This document shows, piece by piece, positions 8,306-15,426 of a DNA stretch of 64,000 nucleotides; the first letter of the stretch is position 1, and the number at the start of each line of letters is the position of its first letter. This DNA comes from Alphaproteobacteria bacterium (GTDB taxonomy: Bacteria > Pseudomonadota > Alphaproteobacteria > Bin65), in the NCBI GenBank assembly GCA_021776685.1, contig JAJFFJ010000004.1, positions 1 to 64,000 of the forward strand. Direction: 5' to 3'. A model generated the notes under the pieces. The model made no database searches, was not told the DNA's origin, and saw nothing but the letters and a program-made list of their open reading frames with translations. Made by a program: the position numbers and the translations under genes.

Positions 8306-8701
8306 TCAGCCCCCGAAATGGGCCTTCATCGGGTCGAAATAGCTTTTTTTCCAGCCGCCGTCTTCATAGCCGGGATGGTCCGTCGGGACATTCCGATGAT
8401 GCAAGGTCAGCTTGGTGCCGCCATCGGCGGGCTCCAACAGAACTTCGATCTGGGAGTCCTCCTGCCCTTCCTCGAAATTCGTTGTGCGCCAAGTCTGCAG
8501 GATGCGGCGGCCCGGCTCCAGCTCGAGATTGACGCCGTTGATGTAGCCGCCCCAAGCATCGAAGACGCCGCCCACATCGGCATTGGTGTGGGCCTCCCCA
8601 CCGGTCATGGCGGTATGGCCCTCTGTGCTGAGCCAGGCGTCGTAAATATCCTGGGGGCTCGCCGGAATGATGTCGCTGAGAGTGAAGTCATAGGTCGTCA
8701 T
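8306..8701 (-). CDS. SRPBCC / AHSA1-like START-domain protein
   Basis: The 131-residue product fits the Bet v1-like 'activator of Hsp90 ATPase homologue 1-like' family in length and pattern. It has the N-terminal SDIIPASPQDIYDAWLSTEGHTAMTGG, the central YINGVNLELEPGRRILQTWR and the final DGGWKKSYFDPMKAHFG, matching the usual GW...Y..P...F end. These proteins form a hydrophobic ligand pocket and are often paired with an ArsR regulator, which is absent here. The gene is divergent from the alcohol dehydrogenase and shares its promoter region. Confidence 0.85.
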   Translation of the reverse strand: MTTYDFTLSDIIPASPQDIYDAWLSTEGHTAMTGGEAHTNADVGGVFDAWGGYINGVNLELEPGRRILQTWRTTNFEEGQEDSQIEVLLEPADGGTKLTLHHRNVPTDHPGYEDGGWKKSYFDPMKAHFGG

Positions 8702-8740
8702 GGTCGGCTCCGTCCGTGTTGTTTCACTCGCATTCTATAA

Positions 8741-8756
8741 TTAACGAATGAGTTAA
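8741..8756. promoter_or_regulatory. Inverted repeat TTAAC-N6-GTTAA in a divergent promoter
   Basis: The perfect 5-bp arms sit within an AT-rich patch of an otherwise GC-rich region, 40 bp upstream of the SRPBCC start and about 120 bp upstream of the alcohol dehydrogenase start. Position and symmetry fit an operator or promoter core. No adjacent regulator gene identifies the binder. Confidence 0.3.
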
Positions 8757-8873
8757 ATGATGTATAGACCTGCTTTCCCGACAGAGTATGGGCGCGCCCA
8801 ATTGGGGGCTTCCGGGTCGGCACCGGCTGGGCTAACACCAATCCAGATCATTGGAATGCGAGGGAGAAGATCC

Positions 8874-9926
8874 ATGCGCTGCTGCGCCATCACCGAGTTT
8901 GGTCAACCGCTCCAGGAAATCGACGTGCCGACGCCAGAGCCCCAGGGTGACGAGGTTCTCCTCCGCGTGAGCGCGTGCGGCGTCTGCCATAGCGACCTGC
9001 ATATCTGGGAAGGCCATTTCGACCTGGGCGAAGGGCGCAAGGCGGATCTGACCGGCGGGCGCGAATTGCCATTCAACCTGGGCCACGAAGTTGTTGGCGA
9101 GGTGGTGGCCATCGGCGACACGGCCTCCGGCGTCTCCGTCGGCGACAAGCGCGTCGTGTTTCCCTGGATTGGCTGCGGCGAATGCGATGTCTGCCGAGTT
9201 CAGGGCGAACATCTCTGTGCGCGGTCGAACCAGGTGCTCGGCGTCTACCGGAACGGGGGGTATGCCGACCATATGCTGGTGCCGCACGGCCGCTACCTGT
9301 TCGACTATGGCGATGTCGCGCCGGAGCTTGCCTGCACCTACGCCTGCTCCGGCATCACCGCCTACAGCGCCCTCAAGAAGGTTCAGAAAGCGGCTGAGCG
9401 CGGCCACCTGATGATCATCGGCGCCGGCGGCGTGGGCATGAACGCCCTGGCCCTCGCCCGGGAGGTGACGGGCGCCACAATCACGGTCTGCGACATCGAT
9501 GAGTCGAAGCTGAAAATGGCGTCGGAGATGGGCGCTGACAATGTGATCAACAGCGGCGAGAAGGATGCACCGAAGCAGGTGCGCGGCCTGACCGACGGCG
9601 GCCCGGCAGCGATCGTCGACTTTGTCGGCGCGCCGTCGTCTGTAGGCTTCGCGCTCCGCACCATGGCCCGTGGCGGCACCCTGGCGATTGTCGGCCTGAT
9701 TGGCGGCTCCATGCCGCTCTCGATTCCGACCATCCCGCTGACGGCGGCGACCATCACCGGCAGCTATGTGGGCAGCCTGCCGGAATTTGAGGAACTGATC
9801 GCCCTCGCCCGCGCCGGCAAGATTCCGGAAATTCCGGTGGACAAGCGCCCCCTCGGCGACGCGCAGAAATCCCTGGAAGACCTCAAGGCCGGCACCATTG
9901 TCGGCCGCGCGGTGCTGACGCCGTAA
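8874..9926 (+). CDS. Zinc-dependent alcohol dehydrogenase (MDR family)
   Basis: The protein has 350 residues. Catalytic zinc ligands are C38 (GVCHSDLH) and H71-E72 (GHEVVGE), with a third cysteine likely in CTYACSG. Structural zinc ligands C101, C104, C107 and C115 are all present. A Rossmann GAGGVGMNALALA binds NAD(P). ATG 8874 is chosen because AGGGAGAAG lies just before it; a longer frame starting at 8757 is unlikely. The enzyme interconverts alcohols and aldehydes or ketones in the cytosol. The full set of eight zinc-site residues indicates an active enzyme. Substrate specificity is unknown. Confidence 0.92.
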   Translation: MRCCAITEFGQPLQEIDVPTPEPQGDEVLLRVSACGVCHSDLHIWEGHFDLGEGRKADLTGGRELPFNLGHEVVGEVVAIGDTASGVSVGDKRVVFPWIGCGECDVCRVQGEHLCARSNQVLGVYRNGGYADHMLVPHGRYLFDYGDVAPELACTYACSGITAYSALKKVQKAAERGHLMIIGAGGVGMNALALAREVTGATITVCDIDESKLKMASEMGADNVINSGEKDAPKQVRGLTDGGPAAIVDFVGAPSSVGFALRTMARGGTLAIVGLIGGSMPLSIPTIPLTAATITGSYVGSLPEFEELIALARAGKIPEIPVDKRPLGDAQKSLEDLKAGTIVGRAVLTP

Positions 9927-9964
9927 CAGCCGAATGTCTCAGTAAAAATGTGCGAATAAAATAA

Positions 9965-9994
9965 AACCGCCGCAGCCGGTTGGGCTGGGCGGTT
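9965..9994. terminator. Bidirectional transcription terminator
   Basis: AACCGCC-g-CAGCC pairs with GGCTG-GGCGGTT around the loop GGTTG, giving a 12-bp stem with one bulged G. An A-rich run (aataaaataaa, 9954-9964) precedes the stem. It supplies the U-tract for minus-strand transcription from the racemase side. CTTTT follows some bases after the stem on the plus side. Confidence 0.55.
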
Positions 9995-10171
9995 CGCACG
10001 CTTTTCAGCGCTGGTCAGGCCTACCTTAATCTCATCAGCCCAACGTTAGAGGCAGATATAGGATCGATCCGCGAAATTTCAAGGGTCGCCCCCTATATGT
10101 TCCGCAATTTTTTTTCGATTCCCTCAATTTCAGGCCGCATTTGCTGGGTTTGTTCTAAAAAATCCCCAAAT

Positions 10172-10237
10172 CGTTATTCCCGCGAAGGCGGGTGTCCAGC
10201 GCGCCGCGTCCGGGGCACCCGCTTTCACGGGGTGACG
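10172..10237. repeat. REP-like imperfect palindrome
   Basis: The left arm (cgttattcccgcgaaggcgggtgtcc split: starts 10172, ends 10197) pairs with the right arm at 10213-10237. The shared core is CCCGCxxAAGGCGGGTG versus CACCCGCTTTCACGGGG. This matches the general form of the 'ATTCCCGCGAAAGCGGG' palindromic elements scattered between genes in many proteobacterial genomes. That comparison is from memory. Confidence 0.5.
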
Positions 10238-10261
10238 CATTTAAGTCGATACGCACTCCCC

Positions 10262-11266
10262 TCACACCACCTGGAAGCCGTGGGCGTAGGGATCGCGGTC
10301 GTCGATGTAGAGGGTGTTGTGGCCGGTGATGCGCGCCCAGCCCTGGATCGAGGGCACAATGGCGTCGTGGTTGCCGACGGTGGCCGCCGCCTCCACCCGT
10401 CCGGTGAACAGGCTGCCGATGATGCTTTCGTGGACGAAGCTGTCACCCACCGCCAGTTTGCCCTGCGCCGCCCTTTGGGCCATGCGTGCGGACGTGCCCG
10501 TGCCACAAGGAGACCGGTCGATGGCCTTGTCGCCGTAGAAGACCGCGTTGCGCGCGTCCGCCCCCGCCACCGTGGGCGACCCGGTCCACATCACGTGGCT
10601 GACGCCGGTGATGGTCGAGTCCTCCGGATGGGCGATCGTGATCGCGTCGTTGACCAGGCGGCGCACCACCGGGCTCAATTGGACGATCTTCCCGGCGCCG
10701 AGATCGGCCATATCACGGAAATTCTCCTGCGGGTCGACGATGGCGTAGAAATTGCCGCCATAGGCGATATCGACCGTCAGACGGCCGAGGTCCGGACATA
10801 CGATCTCCACGCCTTCGGCGGCCAGGTAGCTGGGGATATTGCGGATGCGCACCCAGTTGACCAGCCCCTCGTTGTCAGTCTCGTAGACCGCTTCGACCGG
10901 GCCGGCTGGTGTGTCGAGCCGCAGCACACCCGGGGTCGCCGGCGTCACAAGCCCTCCCTCGATCGCCACCGTGACCGTGCCGATGGCGCCATGGCCGCAC
11001 ATGGGCAGGCAGCCAGAAGTTTCGATAAAGACAATGCCGGTATCGCAGTCGGCGCGGGTCGATGGATAGAGGATCGACCCGGACATCATGTCGTGGCCGC
11101 GCGGCTCGAACATCAGGCCAGTGCGGATCCAGTCATGGTCGGCCATGAAGGCTTGCCGGCGTGCGCTGGCGCTGTCTGCCTTGACCATCGGCGCGCCGCC
11201 GGCGACCACGCGCACGGGGTTGCCGCAGGTGTGGGCGTCGATGCAGGTAAAGGTGTGCCGCGCCAT
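10262..11266 (-). CDS. Proline racemase family, probable 4-hydroxyproline 2-epimerase
   Basis: The protein has 334 residues from the ATG at 11266 (MARHTFTCIDAHTCGNPVRV). Both catalytic cysteines of the two-base mechanism are present: C90 in MCGHG and C254 in SPCGTGTSA, with D250 nearby. Two cysteines argue for a true epimerase or racemase rather than the trans-3-hydroxyproline dehydratases, which replace one of them. Hydroxyproline epimerases turn trans-4-hydroxy-L-proline into the cis-D form for catabolism. The usual downstream enzymes (D-amino acid oxidase, dehydrogenase) are not beside it. It is divergent from the N-formylglutamate amidohydrolase. Confidence 0.88.
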   Translation of the reverse strand: MARHTFTCIDAHTCGNPVRVVAGGAPMVKADSASARRQAFMADHDWIRTGLMFEPRGHDMMSGSILYPSTRADCDTGIVFIETSGCLPMCGHGAIGTVTVAIEGGLVTPATPGVLRLDTPAGPVEAVYETDNEGLVNWVRIRNIPSYLAAEGVEIVCPDLGRLTVDIAYGGNFYAIVDPQENFRDMADLGAGKIVQLSPVVRRLVNDAITIAHPEDSTITGVSHVMWTGSPTVAGADARNAVFYGDKAIDRSPCGTGTSARMAQRAAQGKLAVGDSFVHESIIGSLFTGRVEAAATVGNHDAIVPSIQGWARITGHNTLYIDDRDPYAHGFQVV

Positions 11267-11396
11267 GCCGGCCGCCGCCTCTTCGTCCGTTGAATTGCCG
11301 CAGGGAGGTGCGCTTGTGCGCCGGGCCAGCCCTGGTTTATCCATCCTGCTTCGGAAACGCGCGGCGTGCAATCCGCAGCCGGCAAGGGTAAAGGCG

Positions 11397-12200
11397 ATGC
11401 CCCAAGGAATGGCACAGCCTCAGACAGGTGTTGGCCGCCTCCGGGCGGCGGACGAGCCATCGCCGGTGGAGGTGGTGGCCGGCGACCGGCAGGGCCCGGT
11501 GCTGTTCCTGTGCGACCACGCCAGCAACCTGATCCCGCGATCGCTTGATAATCTCGGCCTGCCGGCCGATGCACTGAACAAACATGTGGCCTGGGATATT
11601 GGCGCGGCGGACGTGGCGCGTAACCTGGCGGCCGAGTTCAACGCGCCGCTGGTGCTGTCCGGCTATTCCCGGCTGGTGATCGACTGCAACCGGACGCTGA
11701 CCGACCCCACATCCATCCCACTGGCCAGCGACGACCTGGAAATTCCCGGCAATATCAGCCTGTCGGGCGTAGAGGCGACCCAGCGGACGGAAGAATTCTT
11801 TCAGCCCTATCATACGGCAATCGCAGATCTGCTTGCTGAAATGGGGACCGGTGACGCCCGGCCTGCCGTAATTTCGGTTCACTCCTTCACGCCCTCATTC
11901 GGTGGCTTCCAGCGGCCCTGGGAGGTCGGTGTGTTGTGGAACCGGGATGAGCGGCTGTCCGCACCGTTCATGGCGGCCCTGGCCCGCGACGGCGACCTGA
12001 CGGTGGGTGATAACGAGCCCTATTCCGCCAAGGAAAATTTCGGATATTCGGTCGATGTCCATGCCCAGGACCGAGGCCTGCCGCATATGCTGGTGGAGAT
12101 CCGCCAGGACCTTATCGGCACCCCGCAGGGCGCCCTCCAGTGGGCGCAGCGCGTGGGGGTTGCCATCAAGGAAGCGTTGGAGGCTGCAGGATGTCTATGA
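11397..12200 (+). CDS. N-formylglutamate amidohydrolase family protein
   Basis: The 267-residue protein shows the family signature near the N-terminus (VLFLCDHASNLIPRSLDNLGL). The zinc-peptidase-like core follows: HVAWDIGAADVARNLA, YSRLVIDCNR, VISVHSFTPSFGG and a late LVEIRQDLI. N-formylglutamate deformylase (HutG) completes one histidine degradation route, but many homologues of this size act on other N-acyl amino acids. No hut genes accompany it. Start ATG 11397 or ATG 11409; the former is used. Its end overlaps the GCS2 gene, so the two are coupled. Confidence 0.87.
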   Translation: MPQGMAQPQTGVGRLRAADEPSPVEVVAGDRQGPVLFLCDHASNLIPRSLDNLGLPADALNKHVAWDIGAADVARNLAAEFNAPLVLSGYSRLVIDCNRTLTDPTSIPLASDDLEIPGNISLSGVEATQRTEEFFQPYHTAIADLLAEMGTGDARPAVISVHSFTPSFGGFQRPWEVGVLWNRDERLSAPFMAALARDGDLTVGDNEPYSAKENFGYSVDVHAQDRGLPHMLVEIRQDLIGTPQGALQWAQRVGVAIKEALEAAGCL

Positions 12201-13327
12201 CCGAGCCCAGTTTCACCGTCGGCATCGAAGAAGAATATCTCCTGGTCGACCGCCAGACCCGCGATCTGGTGCAGGAACGCCCGGCCGGGATGATGGACGA
12301 GTTGGAGAGCCTGCTGGAAGGCCAGGTGGTACCGGAATTTCTCAACTCGCAACTGGAAATCGGCACCCGCGTCAGCCGGACTGTGACCGAGGCCGGCGAC
12401 GACCTGAAGCGCCTGCGCGCCACGGTCGCCAGGGTAGCGGAGAAGAACGGCATCGCCATGGTGGCGGCATCGACCCACCCCTTTGCCTATTGGGACCGTC
12501 AGACCCACACGAACAAGGAGCGCTACAACATGTTGGCGCGCGATCTGCAGGCTGTGGCCCGGCGGCTGCTGATTTGCGGCATGCACGTGCATGTGGGTCT
12601 GGATGACGACACCCTGCGTATCGATCTCCTGGGCCAGGTCGCCTATTTCCTGCCCCATCTGCTGGCGCTCAGCACATCGTCGCCCTTCTGGCGGGGGGAC
12701 AATACCGGTCTTCGCTCCTACCGGATCGCGGTCTTTGACGAGCTGCCGCGCACGGGCGTACCGGAAAACTTTGAGAGTTTCGGCGAATATCAGCGTCACG
12801 TGGATATTCTGGTAGATGCGGGCCTGATCGAAGACGCCTCGAAGCTGTGGTGGGACGTTCGCCCGAGCTGCAAATTCCCCACCCTGGAAATGCGCCTGAC
12901 CGACATTCCCACCCGGGTAACGGACACGATCTGCATCGCGGCGATCTATACCTGCATCCTGCGGATGCTCTATCGCCTGCGCCGGTCCAACCAGCGGTGG
13001 CGACGGTACAGGGCCATGCTGGTCAGCGAAAATCGCTGGCGCGCACAACGCTATGGCATTGATGACGGACTCGTCGACTTCGGCAAGGGCGAGGTGGTGC
13101 CCTATGCCGAGTTACTGGAAGAGGTCATTGCGCTGATCGCCGATGACGCAAAAGCGCTCAACTGCGTCGCAGAAGTGGCCCATGCCCGCACGATCCTGGA
13201 GCGGGGCACCAGTTCCCACCGCCAGGTCGCATGTTGGGAAAAGGCCAAGGCCGCTGGCGCCACAGGAAATGACGCATTTATCCCCGTTGTCGACATGCTG
13301 ATCGAGGAATCCGTCGCCGACCTCTAA
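12191..13327 (+). CDS. Carboxylate-amine ligase, glutamate-cysteine ligase GCS2 (YbdK) family
   Basis: The protein has 378 residues from ATG 12191. A second ATG at 12197 overlaps the upstream stop as ATGA. The N-terminal GIEEEYLLVDRQT is the YbdK/GCS2 signature. Other family segments are SQLEIGTRV-like NSQLEIGTRVSRT, ICGMHVHVGLDD, SSPFWRGDNTGLRSYR and WWDVRPSCKFPTLEMRLTD. These ATP-grasp-related ligases form gamma-glutamyl or related amide bonds; YbdK has weak glutamate-cysteine ligase activity. Coupling to an N-formylglutamate amidohydrolase homologue is a recurrent pairing whose shared substrate I cannot name. Confidence 0.9.
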   Translation: MSMTEPSFTVGIEEEYLLVDRQTRDLVQERPAGMMDELESLLEGQVVPEFLNSQLEIGTRVSRTVTEAGDDLKRLRATVARVAEKNGIAMVAASTHPFAYWDRQTHTNKERYNMLARDLQAVARRLLICGMHVHVGLDDDTLRIDLLGQVAYFLPHLLALSTSSPFWRGDNTGLRSYRIAVFDELPRTGVPENFESFGEYQRHVDILVDAGLIEDASKLWWDVRPSCKFPTLEMRLTDIPTRVTDTICIAAIYTCILRMLYRLRRSNQRWRRYRAMLVSENRWRAQRYGIDDGLVDFGKGEVVPYAELLEEVIALIADDAKALNCVAEVAHARTILERGTSSHRQVACWEKAKAAGATGNDAFIPVVDMLIEESVADL

Positions 13328-13390
13328 GGCGCCTCTGGAAATTGGTGTCCGCGCGCCGCACATTCCTTTCAACAGCATTGGGAGGACCCC

Positions 13391-13693
13391 ATGGACGACC
13401 AAACCCGCACCGAGCTTGAAGCAGCCGCATTCCGCCGGCTGGTATCGCATCTGCGCAACCGGACTGATGTGCAGAATATTGACCTCATGAACCTGGCCAA
13501 CTTCTGCCGCAACTGCCTGTCGGACTGGTACCGGGAGGCCGCGGAAGAAAAGGGCATCGATATCGACAAGATGGCGGCCCGCGAAATCGTCTACGGCATG
13601 CCGTATGGCGAGTGGAAAGACAAATACATGACCGAAGCGTCCCCGGAGCAGCACGCGGCCTTCGCGGAACGCATGAAAACAAAAGATCACTAG
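13391..13693 (+). CDS. DUF1244 family protein
   Basis: The 100-residue cytosolic protein fits the DUF1244 family in length and sequence: FRRLVSHLRNRTDVQNIDLMNLANFCRNCLSDW, then the YGMPYGEWKDKY segment. A strong GGGAGG site lies just before the ATG. It is small and helical and contains the CRNC pair. The biochemical role of the family is not settled. It is followed by the GapR-like gene 16 nt later, probably on one transcript. Confidence 0.85.
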   Translation: MDDQTRTELEAAAFRRLVSHLRNRTDVQNIDLMNLANFCRNCLSDWYREAAEEKGIDIDKMAAREIVYGMPYGEWKDKYMTEASPEQHAAFAERMKTKDH

Positions 13694-13709
13694 AAGGTTC
13701 ACCAGGGAG

Positions 13710-14018
13710 ATGACGGATCAAATGAGCGAAGACAACATGGCCACGAACGGAAGCACCGGCGCGGCCGAACCCACCGCTGGAACCGTCGGCGGCGTCGCCG
13801 GCGACATCCTGACCGCCTATATCGAGCGTATTGAGCGGCTGGAAGATGAGAGAAAAAATCTGGGTGGCGACATTCGTGAAGTCTACGCGGAAGCCAAAGG
13901 CAACGGCTTCGAGCCCAAGATCATGCGCAAGCTGGTCGCGCTACGCCGCATGGATCAGGCTGACCGTCTGGAAGAAGAGGAATTACTGGATCTCTACCGC
14001 CGGGCGATTGGCGTTTAA
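13710..14018 (+). CDS. GapR-like DNA-binding protein (DUF2312)
   Basis: The protein has 102 residues. The C-terminal 75 match DUF2312: LTAYIERIERLEDERKNLGGDIREVYAEAKGNGFEPKIMRKLVALRRMDQADRLEEEELLDLY is the hallmark sequence by position (residues 33-97). Caulobacter GapR forms a tetrameric clamp on overtwisted AT-rich DNA and aids topoisomerases at replication and transcription fronts. The first ATG (13710) abuts its Shine-Dalgarno; ATG 13722 has better spacing, so the first few residues may not be made. The family is almost confined to alphaproteobacteria, which supports the taxonomic reading. Confidence 0.88.
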   Translation: MTDQMSEDNMATNGSTGAAEPTAGTVGGVAGDILTAYIERIERLEDERKNLGGDIREVYAEAKGNGFEPKIMRKLVALRRMDQADRLEEEELLDLYRRAIGV

Positions 14019-14158
14019 CGCTACAATCTCCGCAAACTTGCGGCGAATCCCGGCATTTACGTTGTATTAACCGGTACAATTTACCACCGGATTTTACCCG
14101 ACCTTAGGAATTTTGGACGATCCTTAACGCGAGTTGGGGACGTTAACGGGTTGGGGAA

Positions 14159-15016
14159 ATGTCAGCCACTGCCACTTTCATTGATACAGACTTCGTGGCC
14201 GCCCGTGCCGCGTCGAAGGTGTGGCTGGCCAGCATCCAACCGGCCGGAGGCATGGCCTCCGCATGGGATGCCGAACCCTCTGGATTTGCCGATATGTACG
14301 AGGCTGGCGGCGCCCGAACGCTGCTCGCGTCAACGGACCTGATCGATCAGGCCCTGTCTGAAGAATGGCTCGACCAGGCCGTGGTTCGCGAAGGCCAGCC
14401 GCTCGTTGGCTTCACCGACACAGCTCTGCCTTTCCGCGCCCAGGCGGGTGGCCAGCATCCGCTGCGCCAGGCGCTGGGCGATGCCAACGAATATATGGTT
14501 CCGGGACAGTCGATCTGGAACGAGCGGGCGATGAAACACAGAAACCGGTCCCTGCGCCGGGTGACCACCACCTTCCGCGCCGCGCTGCTTGGCTTCCTTG
14601 CCCTGCAGATGATGACCGAAGCCGCTCATAGCTTTGAAGATGACGACGCCTCCACAGGCGGCGTACAGGTGCCACTGGTGCACCATGAGTCGCTTTATGA
14701 AGTGGCCGAGCTGGCCATCACACTAGAGGAGCTTGTTCCGATGGATTTGGCCGAAATCGACCTGCCCAGCGGCGAGTTTGTCGTCTTCCATGGTGACGGC
14801 GCAGCCATCACCGCCGCGAACGGCGATGCGCTTCATCTGGGTGACCTGCTGAACGTGGCAGAAACCATTGCGCGCATCAGCGATGATGATACCGGCAATA
14901 TGGGCAAGGCGCCCACAGATGTAGGAGATGACTACTTCCCTGCAAGTGTCGAACCGAGCCCACTCTACGACAGCCTGTTCCCGGTAAATCCGCTGGAAGA
15001 TCAGGGATTCGGCTAA
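14159..15016 (+). CDS. Hypothetical acidic protein with one possible membrane segment
   Basis: The 285-residue protein starts at ATG 14159 after GGGGAA. It is acidic overall and has a basic patch (MKHRNRSLRRVTTTFR) just before a hydrophobic stretch (AALLGFLALQMMTEAA, about residues 142-157), which resembles a single membrane anchor with the basic side inside. The C-terminal half is Asp/Glu-rich and includes LPSGEFVVFHGDGAAITAANG. I recognise no domain. A hairpin at 15066-15087 may end its transcript. Confidence 0.6.
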   Translation: MSATATFIDTDFVAARAASKVWLASIQPAGGMASAWDAEPSGFADMYEAGGARTLLASTDLIDQALSEEWLDQAVVREGQPLVGFTDTALPFRAQAGGQHPLRQALGDANEYMVPGQSIWNERAMKHRNRSLRRVTTTFRAALLGFLALQMMTEAAHSFEDDDASTGGVQVPLVHHESLYEVAELAITLEELVPMDLAEIDLPSGEFVVFHGDGAAITAANGDALHLGDLLNVAETIARISDDDTGNMGKAPTDVGDDYFPASVEPSPLYDSLFPVNPLEDQGFG

Positions 15017-15065
15017 ACCCGACTTCGTAAATCTGACGTATCTTCTCGATTTTTAGATGACAGCC

Positions 15066-15087
15066 AGGACTCCTTCGTGAGTCCTTT
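15066..15087 (+). terminator. Hairpin downstream of the 285-residue hypothetical gene
   Basis: AGGACTC pairs perfectly with GAGTCCT around the loop CTTCGT, followed by TTT. It lies 50 nt past the stop at 15016. The short T-run makes it a modest intrinsic terminator. Confidence 0.45.
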
Positions 15088-15112
15088 AGCGTAAGCGTCT
15101 TATTAACCATAT

Positions 15113-15141
15113 TTGACAAGTATTCATTAACCATACTAAAT
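15113..15141 (+). promoter_or_regulatory. Sigma-70-like promoter candidate
   Basis: A consensus TTGACA at 15113-15118 is followed after 17 nt by CTAAAT (15136-15141) within a notably AT-rich tract. It would drive the small gene at 15181. The -10 is weak. Confidence 0.35.
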
Positions 15142-15180
15142 AATTGTGGGTGCTGGCTCTTCAATGCACATCACGCGGGG

Positions 15181-15405
15181 GTGGAGTTGATGCAGGAATC
15201 CGGTTTGGTTCCTTTCGAACTCCTTGGCGAAACCTTGGAATTGCCCAGCGGGCCGGTGACATTCCGGAGCCGGCTGGACGCGCTTCTCGCAGCCGGATTC
15301 TTTCTGGAGCCGGAAGAGCCTGCCACGGAAACACCCGTCCTGCGCGGCGACGGCCCACGTCTGACCGTCTCCGAAATCCTCGGCGGTCCCGAACTTCTGC
15401 TTTAG
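15181..15405 (+). CDS. Small hypothetical protein
   Basis: The 74-residue frame starts with GTG at 15181; ATG 15190 is an alternative. It encodes a compact sequence with LPSGPVTFRSRLDALLAAGFF and a leucine-rich end. LPSG also occurs in the upstream 285-residue protein (DLPSGEFVVFHG), a slight hint of relatedness. It has its own promoter candidate and converges on the IorAB gene. I recognise no family. Confidence 0.45.
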   Translation: MELMQESGLVPFELLGETLELPSGPVTFRSRLDALLAAGFFLEPEEPATETPVLRGDGPRLTVSEILGGPELLL

Positions 15406-15410
15406 CAAAA

Positions 15411-15426
15411 AGCGGCGTCGGTCCGC
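15411..15426 (-). terminator. Weak terminator at the end of IorAB
   Basis: On the minus strand GCGG-ACCGACG-CCGC is followed directly by TTTTT, just after the IorAB stop. The stem is only four base pairs, so strength is doubtful. Confidence 0.3.

Larger units (their letters stand above)
9927..10261. other. 335-bp intergenic region with a terminator hairpin and a REP-like palindrome
   Basis: This gap separates convergent genes: the dehydrogenase ends at 9926 and the racemase ends at 10262. It holds the hairpin at 9965-9994 and an imperfect palindrome at 10172-10237, both listed separately, plus a T-rich patch near 10106-10120. No open frame here has coding character. Confidence 0.6.

Noticed and set aside
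8048-8740. 230-codon plus-strand frame across the SRPBCC gene
   Set aside because: Antisense to the AHSA1-like gene, with no family features.
14031-14042. Short palindrome CGCAAACTTGCG after the GapR-like gene
   Set aside because: The loop would be only two bases, so it does not make a sensible hairpin, and no T-run follows.
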